Shown in pieces: positions 21,970 through 34,155 of a DNA stretch of 64,000 nucleotides (position 1 is the first letter of the stretch; every line of letters begins with the position of its first letter). The stretch is from Periplaneta americana (taxonomy: Eukaryota > Arthropoda > Insecta > Blattodea > Blattidae). The stretch covers positions 103,303,274 through 103,367,273 of the forward strand of contig NC_091119.1 of the NCBI RefSeq assembly GCF_040183065.1. The letters are read 5' to 3'. Both the position numbers and the translations under genes were made by a program. Below the pieces are notes generated by a model. The model ran no database searches, was not told the DNA's origin, and worked only from the letters and a program-made list of their open reading frames with translations.

Positions 21970-23052
21970 TGATAAGTTCTGGAGCAGATGCTTCGTTATA
22001 TCAGAACAGCAAAACGAATTAGGCCCCGTCCAAATAATTTTGAAGAATGGGATGACGAGAAATTTTTTAGACAGTTTCGAATAACGAAACCTACTACATG
22101 AAATCAATTATCAACTGAAACAAGACACAGCTCGTAAGTACACAGTTAATAATAAGCTACACTATTTCGGTAGGTATTAAATCAATATTTTGTATATAAT
22201 AGCACTATAATAATTACTTTGAAGTACAGTAACCTGTAATACAGTAGAAGTGAGGTTAGAATGTTGCTTCATACAGGTGTTCTGTTGCACTTACAAGGTA
22301 TGAAGGTGATTGATATAATAATATAGGGCAACCTACAATAATAACAGTTTCAAAATACTTTTATATAAAAAATAATAACAGTATATAATATATCAAAATC
22401 CTTTATATGGTAAACTACCATTTCTTCACAATTGCGTTACCACATTAAGATACAAATGTATTCACATATTTCGGTTCTAGTCAAGTCATATGTACCATAA
22501 ACGAAAGAAAAATTGAGTGCCGACACCAATTTCCCAAATAAAGGTGGAAAGTTGCTGTGAAAGTGGAGTGCGGTGGAGAGGTACGGGTAGGCGGGATCGT
22601 TCTATCGAGATAGAAGGGTAGGCGGCAGGGAAGGGCAACACATTCATTTCATTACTGTGTTTTCTTACTAATTAAAGGGAAAAGACAAGTTTTCGTAAGA
22701 TCGAGTTAGTGACAGGTTAGTATGATTTGCATATATTTACAATTTTCTAAAAAAAAATGTCAAAACTACATCCAAACCTCTCTCTTCCAGGCTATCCTGT
22801 AGGGAGTCCTTGCCTTCTTTTGGTAACGCTATTGTAAAGATTTACCGGTAAAGTTGTAACCAAATCTCATTGTTTATACATTTTTCCAGAAATAATGCCT
22901 TACCTCCAATGGACCAACTACTACTGGTATTGAGATTCTATGCCACTGGGAGAACATTGACAACAGTAGGAGATTTTTGTGGGGTCCACGAAGTTACAGC
23001 AGGAACTGTTGTCAATCGAGCTAGTGCTGCATTTGCTGCTTGGTTTAATTGA
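21970..23052 (+). pseudogene. HARBI1-like transposase, two exons, truncated
   Basis: Exon 1 contains LRYIRTAKRIRPRPNNFEEW and DDEKFFRQFRITKPTT, the N-terminal pattern of HARBI1 (R.R..P...FEE..D..F..RFR..K), followed in the same frame by a TGA. A donor GTAAGT begins at 22134 and an acceptor TTTTTCCAG ends at 22889, giving a 756-bp intron of compatible phase. Exon 2 starts NNALPPMDQLLLVLRFYATG and continues LTTVGDFCGVHE and TVVNRASAAFAAWF, the helix-turn-helix region, then stops. The DDE catalytic core is absent downstream. HARBI1 proteins are about 350 residues, so roughly a third remains. The nuclease function is lost. Confidence 0.8.
22433..22600 (+). repeat. Repeat family E, copy 1
   Basis: GCGTTACCACRTTAAGRTAC, TCTAGTC(A/G)AGTCATA, AATTTC, and TTGCTGTGAAAGTGG with GGAGAGGT recur in order at 37850-38020. 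It lies inside the HARBI1-like intron. Confidence 0.6.
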
Positions 23053-23244
23053 AGTGATGACTTTTAATGCTTCATTGGGAGTAGTTTTATTTGCTCCAGT
23101 AATTAAGTGCAAGGCTTATTCCCCCCCCCCAAGGGATTCTGTCTCTTTTTGATGCTGTTACGAATACTTCTGAATAGTATTTTAATACAGGTTTTATGTA
23201 TATATTATAGGTCTTGATTAAAGTTTTCCTAGAACTGTTTCATT

Positions 23245-23314
23245 TTGTGTCTGCTAGTTGTTTAGTCAACTCTCCGAAGATAGATTGGAATACCAATAAG
23301 GCATCACTCATGAG
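23245..23314 (-). repeat. Repeat family C, left part, split by hAT
   Basis: TTGTTTAGTCAACT and GGCATCACTCATGAG match the inverse of 32862-33075. The rest continues at 25246-25320 (CTCATGAGACAACT ... GGTAGGGTGCCAAGTT). The break is the 1.9-kb hAT. Confidence 0.8.
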
Positions 23315-25245
23315 TAGACATCGGATTTTTAGGCACTAAAAATTGCAGTTTTAGGCGCCTAAAATAAGCTCAAAATTTGTAAAATTAGGCTCTATTTTAA
23401 TGAAAATAGGCATTTTAGGCACATCAAGGTATCATACTTATTTCTTTCACTGAAATTTTTAGTTATACACTAAAATACGCACAAAAAAGTATGTTTAAAC
23501 ATTAAAAAAGAATACTATATTATATTTATAAACAGAGCTGCACAAATTTAATATATTGAAACTAATGAAATAATGATTATTGATATCAAGATTACTCATT
23601 TTAAGTTATTGAAACTCAGTTCCATGCTCAGACTTTATTATAATTATCTGCACAGTAAATTCTCCACAGTTAACCTTTGCCTTTTGTCACTGAGAATCAT
23701 TTTGAAAGCAGAAAAACTTATTTCAACCGAAACTGATGTGAGAGGCGCAAATTTTAAATTAGGTACAATAGAAACATCAATACTTACTGGAACATTTACA
23801 CTTTCCCCCGATATCACTCTTGATACCTTTTCCAACAATGAAAATCCTACATTCTTATTTTTAACTTTTTTCCCAGTTTCGCCCAAAGCAGAATGTATGT
23901 TCACTTGAGCTTCCTTTACTATTGCTATTTGGCTACAAAGAGATTGTTTTTCACTTTCTAATTGTTCAATGCTTGCAGGTATGAAAGAAAAGTTTGATGT
24001 TATGTAGGCAATATCGTTTTTCACTCGTGAGTCATTCAGACAATCTTTCACTGCTTTCACACACGCTTTCATGCAGAAGAAGCTAAATTAGTAGCGTGAA
24101 AAGCTGCCAGCTAAGCAATTAGAATATAAGAATATCATCCCGGCAATTGCTATCAAAGTTGTAAGGAAGAACTGAATATTATGAGTACATACGTTTGACT
24201 GGAGAATTCAAAAGGTTAAAGTGTAGTGGTCTTAAAAAGAATTATACCTCAGGATAGCTCGGTCAATGTATAAATATTATAGGCCTACTCATTAAAATTA
24301 ATAGAATTTATATATTTCAACTATTGTTGCATACCTGTTTACTACAAATCTTGCAGAATATTATTTTTCCATCATAAGTGAATTCTGAATATTCTGTTAG
24401 CCATTGCCGGATCAATGTAGATTTTGCACTTATATTTTTCGGCATTATCACGTTAAACTTCACAGGAAAACGTCCTACCGCTCAAAACTTCTCAACACAA
24501 ATAAGGTGAGGGAAAGAGCAACTGTTAACGAGCATTCAAATGAACCGCTGTTATTGAGATTCAATTGGACAAAAATACAAAGTTCCACTTATTGTTGCAT
24601 TTCCTGGTAGTGTTAACACTAGGAGGGCTTTCTTTTAAATATTTTGTAATGGTTTACCCTATTAATTCGCAGTTTTACGACTTTTCATAAGTATTTCAAA
24701 AACACTCTTTCTCCAAAAATTGTGATTTTATGACACTCTGAAGGGCAGTACAGCTAATCGGTTTCAGACCGAAAACAGTCATTTTTATAATATAGAATAT
24801 CTCTGAATCGGTAGCAGCACATGTTGTGATTGTTGCCTGCTTCAAAACTAAGGTTGGTTCTTTGTCGGCATTTATGCCTCCAAACATGTTAAATTCGGTG
24901 AAATCTATTGCGAGTGTCGTGAGATTCAAAACATTTTGTTTCCTTTATCAATGGTTTCATGGCCGGTGTGAAGCAAACTTTCCACTTTTTAAATGCCTTA
25001 AATTTCGCAGTGAATGCATGTATAAATTATAAAAAGTAAGAGTAAAATGCGAAACTTTACAGTGAGTTAGGCATTTTTAGGCGAATATTAACAAATTAGG
25101 CTCTAATAACCGTTTTAGGACATTTTAGGGCACTATAAAACTCTTTGAATACCTTTCAATTTCCATGAAACACAAATATTAATAATTATTTTTACTTTTC
25201 TCCTAAAGAAACAAAATAGGCATTTGCCCTAGAATCCGATGTCTG
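23315..25245 (-). mobile_element. CGGBP1-like hAT, 1.9 kb, 8-bp TSD
   Basis: CTCATGAG is duplicated at 23307-23314 and 25246-25253. Ends read TAGACATCGGATTTTTAGGC and, on the other strand, CAGACATCGGATTCTAGGGC. Subterminal DNA has repeated TTAGGC. The related element at 53143 starts with a comparable pattern (CAGGGAACGGATTT). Only the C-terminal part of a transposase is left (23644-24072). Confidence 0.88.
23644..24072 (-). pseudogene. CGGBP1-like hAT transposase, C-terminal part
   Basis: 142 open codons. VKNDIAYITSNFSFIPASIE aligns with [20 protein letters not shown] of the intact protein at 53380-54864, RVISGESVNVPVSIDVS with [17 protein letters not shown], and LKFAPLTSVSVEISFSAFKM with [20 protein letters not shown]. 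The SC of [10 protein letters not shown] is SV here and ER is EI, so the conserved dimerisation and putative catalytic Glu region is partly altered though the Glu remains. The zinc finger and both catalytic Asp regions are missing. Confidence 0.8.
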
Positions 25246-25755
25246 CTCATGAGACAACTGTCAGGAGATAATGTGGTAGGGTGCCAAGTTCCCTTCTCCT
25301 TCCTTGCATATATCGCTCACCAGTAGGAGTAGGCCTAACATATTTCATTAATCAGACTTAAGATATGCTTGCTATATACAGTATTATTATTTAACAAACT
25401 GTAACAGTTTATTAAATTTTAGACGTGACAGTTTTTCTTCATTTCCTGAAAGTTTTGGAATTGGCATTTATGTTTTGCAAGGGAGCTGTTTCATTCACGC
25501 TAGGCCTAGTGATTCATGTATGCAAACATATTCATATCGTTACTTTTTATATATATTTTATTGCTTGGATCCCTCACAGTGATGTCTTAACAGGCTAAGA
25601 TGATTCAAACACAAAGGTTTGATAAATACATTTTAAAAATTATGACCAGGTACACTGTAGGCTATTTAAAACAATAAAAATGCACTGTATCTGCAATTCA
25701 AATTTATTTTACATAAGCAAAATATGGTAAAACAACATTTTTCAAGAGGCACATT

Positions 25756-26014
25756 AATTGAAGCGTCGGCTGGAACAACGTTATAAATTATATTTGGTAA
25801 AATTTACAGGAGCTGCAAAAATGTGTATATGCGTACAACTTTGTTCTTATGAGGGTAGCAAACTTTTGAGTGGACAAATTTCACGTACTGCATTGATGGA
25901 CAGTTGCAAGCCAAGGAGTATAGCAAGGTAACATGACATACAACATTATTACACGGAAACACACCGAATGAAAATTTTGTAACTTACAACGTTGTTCCAG
26001 CTGACGCTTCAATT
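25756..26014. repeat. Foldback MITE-like inverted repeat, 259 bp
   Basis: AATTGAAGCGTCGGCTGGAA on the left is matched by the inverse CTGACGCTTCAATT on the right (arms about 30 bp, few mismatches). No clear target duplication. Flanking it, 25665-25755 and 26040-26140 are diverged direct copies of each other (TGCACTRTA.CTGCAATT, TTTTTCA.GAG.CACA). Confidence 0.6.
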
Positions 26015-26140
26015 GTATTCAGGTACTCTGTGAATGTGTACTTAAAGCAAGAGAGATGCACTATAGCTGCAATTAAATTTAAAATTTATTTATTTATTTT
26101 GTGTGAACAAAACACGACATTTTTCAGGAGACACAATAAG

Positions 26141-27145
26141 CATAATCATGTATTACATCCACTGTCTCATTATATATGCTATGGTACATGTCATATTTAC
26201 AAATTAATAATATACAGGCTAATACATAAGAGTACATAGTAACTGTAATTAAACACAACACAAATACATATGCAAATACACAAAACTTGGAAAACTGTGG
26301 CAGAGCCAACTTCAGCTATAATCCCCATTTGTTAGAGATCTGCACGGGCCATAATTCTTAGGCCCGGCCCGTCTCGGCCTGATCTGAACCAGACCCGAAC
26401 CCAACCAGAAACCTTAGATTAGTTAATAATTATCACCTGACTCGAACCTAATCCTGAAGACTAGCAGATAAAGCAGAGGCCAGAGACCACAGAGATCAAG
26501 AACAGCTGCAAGAGATTATCACTCCATTAGAAGGATGAGAAGAAGTAATCTCCCAGTCATCCAGGTCAAACAAATCTGGTCAACAAAATTAAACATATTT
26601 TTTGTTAAAACATAAAGAATGGGTCATTATTGTAGCATTTACTTTCTGCCACTAATTGAAGATGTCTTTGTAGATAGACCATTCATTAAAGAGGAGGAAA
26701 AAGTAATGTAAAAACTCCAAATCTTACTTTTGATATTCCAAACCCCATCTCTTTGCAAACATGAGGATATGACTTACTTTTATTTCAAATCATTCTATGT
26801 TATAATGTTAGATTCCAACTTTCAACTAATGTATTTTTTAAAGAAATCACTGTAATAGTACTGAAGTTCATGAATTTCTAACATCTCAAGTAAAAGTAAG
26901 TCAACATTAAACTTACAGTTCACAGATGGAGAAAGATTTTTCAATGTGGCTAATGCATTCCTCAGGGGCTTGCTTTTTCTTTCTTTCTTTTTTTTTTAAG
27001 CATCCTTGGGGTGTAACTCGATCAGCTATTATCCCATTATCAGCTGAAATATTTAAGAGAGGGATATATGCTTATATTCAGATCTTTCTGAGTTTAGCCT
27101 ACACTACCTACACTGAATAAACCAGTAATTTCACTTAAAACTTAC
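26141..27145. other. Harbinger interior, no clear gene
   Basis: A plus-strand open stretch near 26466-26535 reads ADKAEARDHRDQEQLQEIIT but lacks context. The C-terminal exon of the minus-strand Myb/SANT-like gene should lie here and I could not identify it. Confidence 0.35.
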
Positions 27146-28598
27146 TTTCATTACACTGTGAAAATACCCGTACAGTGGAAGACCTTCACCTGCTGCACCA
27201 GCTGACTCTGTAATATTTTAAGAGTGGAATTAATTCATAAGATATTTAATTCTGGAGAAAGATGATGTTTTATCATAAATGTGTGGACACTTCAAAGTCA
27301 GCAGCTGTAACAGTATTGTATTTTCTAACGTGCTATTAATCCAAACTCATTTTTAACAATAAGAAAGTGAAGCTGCAATAAAAAAGAGAGAGAGAGAAAA
27401 CCAAGCAAATAGTTCTATTGTAAATAGAGTGTAGTCAGTTTCTGTTTTACCTTATGAAAAGATATTTTTCAGTTTTTCTGTACACAAAAAATAATTCACA
27501 AGTTTCAAAATGAGAATCCTCACGGTAAAATTGAAATACAACTTAACATAATGTGGCCTAATCTAATTACAAACCCATTACAGAGAAATCTCAAAATAAA
27601 TTCTTCAGTTTAGTGTACTTTCTATTTTTAGGCCTACATTTATAAATTTCAAATTCCCACTCAAATCCCACATAATATTATAATACAATGATGTTTAGTT
27701 TTTATGACATCCATTTCTTGTGACCATTTCATCATTATGTACAATTTATATTTTAACATTTTTTTTTTTAACTTTTGCATCTAATTTATCTACTGCTTGC
27801 TGCAGATTTCATATAGTATGTGTGTTAGTTTTATTTTCAACATGTTGGCTGAAAATGTGTTTACATGTTACAGCTATTTCAGATTGGAAAAGGATCATAC
27901 GTAGAATGTGAAAGAATGTTTTGTAGTATAAATCAAATTACCTGGAGATATTGTTGGGATGTCCAGTTTCACTTCAAAAACTAGAGAATTGCACTGTGAA
28001 CCTGAATGGTAATAATAGAAATAATAGTATTATAAAGTAATACCGACATTAAATTAAATTTGTATAACAACTTTCAAGAATCTAATATTTTCTTTTATCT
28101 CTAAAGCTCATCATCTCTTCTTCTGACTCTTAATTCCTTACACACTAACCTCATTCGTGTTATTAGCTGCACTGGTATCAGTGGAACTTGGTTTAGTTAC
28201 TACTTCGGCTGTAACAAAAGTAAGTAAATAAATAAATGAGTGAATGAATGAATAAATAAATAAAAAGAATTCAAACTTGTGTTATACAATTTCCTCTGCT
28301 TATTATGTAATAATTGTATAAATTAACATATAAGTGAACTTATGCATTGAATATTAATAAAAATAACTGAGAAATCACTCAATTGATAGGAGAATTAAAT
28401 CACTTACCTTGGCTAAGTTTGGATTTGGTTTTGCTTCAGTTGGAGGGGCTCCAATTGTTTGTAGCCTGCATTGTCTCTCTGCAGCAGCAATTTTCTTTGT
28501 GTTCTTTTCCAAGAATTCAAATTTGCTTCTCAGCTGTTTTCAGGTCCTTGTATTTGTGCTGATGTTACTATATTCTTCCCATGCTTCATTCTATATTA
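27146..28598 (-). pseudogene. Spliced Myb/SANT-like gene of the Harbinger element
   Basis: Minus-strand exon-like pieces with splice signals. 28408-28598: EAWEEYSNISTNTRT, one TGA, then KQLRSKFEFLEKNTKKIAAA and ERQCRLQTIGAPPTE, the trihelix pattern W..I......T.RT..QLR.K...LKK..KK..A.ER; donor GTAAGT. 28150-28208: EVVTKPSSTDTSAANN, acceptor GTTACAG, donor GTTAGT. 27942-28001: SQCNSLVFEVKLDIPTISP. 27146-27207: SAGAAGEGLPLYGYFHSVMK, acceptor ATTACAG, donor GTAAGT. The last two join in phase; the first joins do not. An N-terminal exon may lie at 29100-29175 (MGRRHSNSFKKKRSLLL). In intact elements this protein binds the transposon ends together with the HARBI1-like transposase. Confidence 0.6.
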
Positions 28599-29831
28599 CT
28601 AAAAAGGAAGTAAAACTAGGTTAATTCCATATGCAACCTACAACATTAGAAGATATACTGTAATTCTCTTTTTCCCTTATCTAAGTTTCTATACTTAAAT
28701 AAGCAAGAGCTTTTAATGGACGATTGTCAGTACAATATCAAACATGACTATACTGTACATAGAAACTTTGGAAAAAACTGAATATCTTCTGTTTCTGTGT
28801 TATTTTACGAGGTGTTGAATGTGCATTACAGTGAGTGATTATAGTCGAACTGGTAGCAGCAACAGATATTGCATTTTAGTGGAAACGTCTCTCCACCTCA
28901 TGCTGTTCTTTTAAAAAATAATGTTAGGCCCTATCTGTGATCGAATGGTATTATAGGCCTAATACAAAATATCCGCCCATTTACTAACAGTAAAATACGT
29001 AGGCCTAACATACTGAAATATTGGTAATTTGCTAGGAACAGTGTACCTTGCTGTACTAATGTTGGTTAGAAATCCCAGGCCAAAAACAGCATTCATTATT
29101 ATCAGTAACAGTGAACGTTTCTTTTTAAACGAGTTACTATGCCTTCGACCCATGATTTGAAGCCGTGAGTACATTATTTCTAAACAAATTACCGAAATAG
29201 GCCCTATTCACTAATAATGTAGGCTATACAACAAACTGAAAGCACACTTAATATTAATTACAATACAAAAATAATTGCCACCTACACTTCTTGTGCAGTT
29301 ACACATGAATAAAACAATGATTATGGAGTCCCAAACGCACTTTTGCTGGAACCCGCACCCGTCCTCTTTAGGCCTACTAATTAAAACCAAAATATTATCA
29401 TATTGTAGGAATTATTACTATTCGAAAAGAAACATAACATTTAAAATCTTACCTTTTGCTTCCATGTAAAGTTTCTTCATACAGTATGTGTAAGTTTCTG
29501 TTCTTCACTCTGTTATTTTCTTGGCTGGAGCTTCAGCATTATAATAAATAATAACAATAATGCTTACAATAAAACCTCAAAATAAATAGTACCATATAAA
29601 CACGGAACATAAACATGAAATACGCGGGGAAAGGTATACCAACGCAATAAATTTCACTACATTTTCAGTAACTTCATTGCCAACGTAATAAAAATGTTAC
29701 TATATCTTCCGGATAACAATCCTGCAGTTAAAATCCGCTGGTAGTACAGAACAAAATATTTAACTTCCAGATTGCTAAACTGGAGTATACGAATCTGGAG
29801 CTTTAACAGGCGATCGTAGTACAGGCCCTAA

Positions 29832-31398
29832 ACCTCCCTTATATCCGAGTTACACACCACTGCGGGTAGGTTCACAAATTCGGACCTTCCTGAAAACGGT
29901 ATCGGCGTGACGCAGGGCCACCACCGCAGAGGTATCGCAGAACAATCACAAGACAACGGATAAACACCCAGTCCTGTGTTGGGAAGCATATGCGCTATAC
30001 ATATAGTCACAACGGCAGACACTTAGTGATAATATGCGATAAGAAAGATTTGTATTATTTAAGCATCGATTTGAACGAATAAATAGAATGAAACGTTCAT
30101 AGTTATAGCCTTGAAAGGTAAATTAAATAGCTAATAAAGATACTATTTATTATATGATTGGTCTATAATTTGATATTTAGAAGCTGCGAACAGGTTAAAT
30201 GCTGCACGCTACAGCTGATTCTCCTCTCTCCCATGCTATGATTTGACGCTCGTAACAATCGTGGCTGTGGTAGCCACATATGTTTCAATAATTGCTTCCG
30301 CATTGTATCTACGAAACAATTTTCTTTTTAAACTTATAAAACTAACGTAACAAATGAATACCCAGCTATTACATTTTAATTTAAAGTTTGTATTTACTGG
30401 GTTAATCTATTAATGATTTGCTTACGTTTCAATTCCTAAAATATTAACTGTAGGCTATTGCGTATGTTTTTACTTACAAAAAAGCAGAACGCAGAATGAG
30501 TATAAAGTTGCACCTGATTGGATGATGGAATGCAGTAGAAGTAGTACAACGATATGGCCAACTTAATATATTTGAAAACAACTCAGACAATTAGTAAATT
30601 ATCAAGTTTTCTTGGATGTTTAAAGGAATAGGAACATACATAAATGGAATTAACTGTGCTAATTATACTAATTTGCTTCATATGAATTTTCTTAGTGCAG
30701 CGCAGTGCCATTTTATTATTTTATTAGAAGCATGACGTTATTGGTACTTCTGAATGATGTCATACCGAACGAGGGAGAATCGTGGATGTGCAGTTCGTGA
30801 TTGTGACAGTGAAATGTTGTGCGTGTGGTTTAATTTTTGTGTTGGATAATGGAGGATATGAATAAATGTACGGCCTGAGAATGTCTTCGTGAGTTGAAAG
30901 GTTAGTTACACATTTTATTGTACTCTATATTTGATATTTTCTGAAGATGAGTGTTTCTTAAAATCTCACGAAAACTGTGATACGGTAGAATGGTAAAGTT
31001 AGTTCAGTATCATGTATTGCATTAGTTTGCTGCACAATGTAGCGTTTAAAAAATTTCGTTAGCCAGTTTTGCGTTTGTGTAAGAAATGATAATAGTATTA
31101 TGAAATACCAGTTAATTGGTCAGTTTATTGTTCCAATGTGGCTTCCTCAGATAGCTTATGATGGAATATCCTTTGATCACGAAAATAGGGGAGCCATAAT
31201 AAAATTAGGCCTGTATTTTGTACCAGTTTTCATCTTGATATATTTTTAAAAGATACACATTAATTCAAACGAGTTTATTATAATTTTTGTGGTTTTGGCC
31301 TACTACTCGTGTATATATTATGTAGTTAACATTCTATTTGTAAAATATAATGCAATTGTTATTCGAGATGCGCTCGTTTCACCTTAACATCATAGTGA
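29832..31398. other. Nothing recognised
   Basis: AT-rich. Around 30770-30900 a GC-richer patch ends in GAAAG followed by GTTAGT, which could be a non-coding 5' exon, but nothing else supports it. Confidence 0.4.
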
Positions 31399-31663
31399 GC
31401 CACCGATGTAGCTCAGTCGGTTAAGGCGCTTGCCTGCCGGTCTGAAGTTGCGTTCGGGCGCGGGTTCGATCCCCGCTTGGGCTGATTACCTGGTTTGGTT
31501 TTTTCCGAGGTTTTCTCCAACCGTAATGTGAATGCAAGGTAATCTATGGCGAATCTTCGGCCTCTTCTCGCCAAATTATCATCTCGCTATCACGAATCTC
31601 AACGACGCTAAATAACTTAGTAGTTGATACAGCGTCGTTAAATAACCAACTAAAATAAAAAAA
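31399..31663 (+). mobile_element. tRNA-derived SINE, family A2
   Basis: tRNA-like head with GTAGCTCAGTCGGTTAAGGC (A box) and GCGGGTTCGATCCCCGC (B box with paired stem), then GATTACCTGGTTTGG and CCTCTTCTCGCC, ending ACAGCGTCGTTAAATAACC and poly(A). No clear duplication. Near-complete, comparable with 36276-36535. Confidence 0.85.
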
Positions 31664-32807
31664 GTCTTAATGAAGTAAAGTGACGTCAAAAATATTTTCC
31701 TTTCATTTGTAACTACATAATATGTCCTAATTGTACCTATATGCACTGTAAAATATTACCATGGTAACTAAAACATGTTTAAGCAAAGCCTGCATGGTAT
31801 AGTCATAGTCTAGTGTATACAGTCTCGAAACTTGAGTTGTTAGGGTGCTAGGAAGAATAGACTGTGCCGGTACTATTTCGCATTGTCTGTAATGAGCAGA
31901 GTCCGTGGATATCCAGAGTACCGCAATCGTTTGAGCCGGCAAATGCCGACAAATCCGCCATTGTTATTCCAGCGCGCACTATGCAGTATACAGTTGTATA
32001 GGGAAAGAATGTAATTTAAATGCGAAAAAATGTAGTGCTGCTGTGTTCAGAACTGTTCACAGAGAACTGAAAAAAAGCGCACATTTGTTTTCTCTGTGAC
32101 AAGGTGAAAGAAATAAGGAAAAAGGAAAGAAGTGACTATAAATATAAAAAGGAACGATCCGCTACCTAAGCGAGCATACATTGTAAGATTAATGAATGAC
32201 TGTATATTGATATTCATATTTTCAAAATTTGGGCCCCAAAATATTTTTATAAATCTAATCTAGAATTTTAGTTGTTTCAGCAATGATATTTCTACATAAA
32301 ACAAATGAAAATCACGTACAATTAGGATCATTGTGAAATTTTTACCGTCTTCTCCTTTTCAAATCAAGCATTTATGAATTTAATCCTATTTGCTATTTGC
32401 AAGAATGACATAATATATTTGTGAAGTTCTGAATTCATTCTTGAGACAAGATTGTATTGTTTGGCTCGATTGGAAAATACAGAGACCGTAGAAACTAGAA
32501 ACCCTATTAAGGTTAGACTGATGTGAAATTTCAATTTTCTAAACTATTCTAGGTAGATATATGAAATTTTGTACTTTTAATTTGTAATTTTAAATTGTGT
32601 AAATTTAAGTTTTCAAAAATTGCTACTATTTTGGCCAGAATTTTTGTCTACATACGTGTCAGACCTTCAGAAACGAAACTTACTATACAATTTTCCTCTC
32701 TATTTTACTAAACAAATAATTAAAAATATTCAATGCACTAAAAGTGTAAAAACAGAAAAAATTCAACTCGAGCGTAAAAAATTAATATTAAAAAATATCT
32801 CTTATGG

Positions 32808-32812
<5 letters not shown>

Positions 32813-32859
<47 letters not shown>
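32813..32859. repeat. (TA)n microsatellite
   Basis: About 47 bp of uninterrupted TA within the 2.7-kb element, immediately before the repeat C copy. Confidence 0.9.
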
Positions 32860-32861
<2 letters not shown>

Positions 32862-32863
<2 letters not shown>

Positions 32864-33075
32864 GAGATGTGTCAGAGGAAGGAAAATTGTTTGTAAGCAT
32901 CTGAAGTCTGATTTAGTGGAATATGTAGCTAATCGGCGAAGTATGCATTGGAGGGGGAAAGAAACTTGCCACCCTACCCCATTACCTCCTGGCCTAGTTG
33001 TCTCATGAGTGATGCCTTGTTGGTAGTACTTATGAGGTTCAAACCTGTCTTCGGACAGTTGACTAAACAACAAAA
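32862..33075 (+). repeat. Repeat family C copy
   Basis: GATGTGTCAGAGGAAGGAAA, GCCACCCTACCCCATTACCT, GGCCTAGTTGTCTCATGAG and ACAGTTGACTAAACAACA match 50773-50985 in order. Confidence 0.8.
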
Positions 33076-33544
33076 AATGAGTGTTAGGTATAATACTGAT
33101 AGTAAGTTTTGTTAAGAACATATTCAAAAACCTCTAAAAAATCATGCATAAGACTTGTGCTCTCCTTTGTAACTGAATATCTTTTAAAGGAAACCAGTCT
33201 TTGAAGTAGGTCTAACACCTGTTGGATTCTATGAAGAAATATTTCGATAAGCTACACTGGCTCAATCGGAAATCTAATATAATAAATAATGTATGAAATA
33301 TAGCGTAATTTCCAAAATGGTCGCAGAATTCAGAGTGGAGGTCGTGAACGAAGAATTTAAATTAACAGTCAGAGCCCGCAGCCTTTTAAAAATGTGACCC
33401 TAAACAGCTGATAGACTGGTCGTATGGTCATGAAAATTGGCAGAGGGCATCTTTAGGTCATAAATGAATTTTTAAAGATAAAAACAAAGAAACGATTTTT
33501 TTTTACCAAAAATGACAAAATCTCACATCAGTGTATCCTTGGGG

Positions 33545-34155
33545 ACATTATACTGAAATTACTAACTTCCATATTTTTAAAGCTAAACTCACAAAATGTT
33601 TATCACTAGTATATCTGGTTGATAATAACACATGTACAAAATTTCGTCTCTCTCTATGATAAGTGGTTTGCATTTTATTAATAACTTAATTATATAGTGT
33701 ATTGCTTAATGCAAAAAGTCCCTTGCGTCACAATTTACATTATTTTTCATTGATATTCACTTATAAGATTCTTTATATACATTGGAACAAACATTACTAT
33801 TGGAATTTTCTGTACAGCGAATGGGTAAATTACTAGGAATTTTTATGATTATTATTTTTTTTATATTTTTTTAGATAAAAAATTCTAATAATTCACTTAT
33901 TAATTTTACTGCAAAACCTTATAGTAAGCTTTGATTCCATGTATGTAAGGAGCCATATAAGTGAAAATCACTTAAGAATAATGTCAATTGTAATGCAAGC
34001 GACTTTTTTATATAAAGCAGTTCAATATTTTAATAAAATAATTAATAAAATGCAAACCACGTAGCATAGTCAGATGCAATTTTGTACACTTGTCACTATT
34101 AAGCAGATATACCAGTGATCAAAATTTGGTGAATTTCGTAAGTATGGTAGTTATT
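33545..34155. repeat. Imperfect palindrome, arms ~240 bp
   Basis: 33545-33790 pairs with 33925-34155: TATCACTAGTATATCTGG with the inverse of CAGATATACCAGTGATC, GTGGTTTGCATTTTATTAAT with the inverse of ATTAATAAAATGCAAACCAC, and GTCCCTTGCGTCACAATTTA with the inverse of CAATTGTAATGCAAGCGACT. The unpaired centre is about 130 bp. It lies in the middle of the 2.7-kb element. Confidence 0.8.

Larger units (their letters stand above)
21705..29828. mobile_element. PIF/Harbinger transposon, 8.1 kb, ends intact
   Basis: Both ends read GGGCCTGTACTACGA inwards (15 identical bases) and TAA flanks both sides (21702-21704, 29829-29831), as expected for PIF/Harbinger. GTACTAC recurs subterminally at 21801 and near 29742. 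It carries a spliced HARBI1-like transposase gene (plus, left) and a spliced Myb/SANT-like gene (minus, right), the two-gene plan known for the superfamily. It has been enlarged by repeat C, a 1.9-kb hAT and a foldback. Both genes are damaged, so it is not autonomous. Confidence 0.88.

Noticed and set aside
31399-31470. tRNA gene
   Set aside because: The A and B boxes are good, but the sequence continues into a SINE body with a poly(A) end and recurs elsewhere; it is a SINE head.
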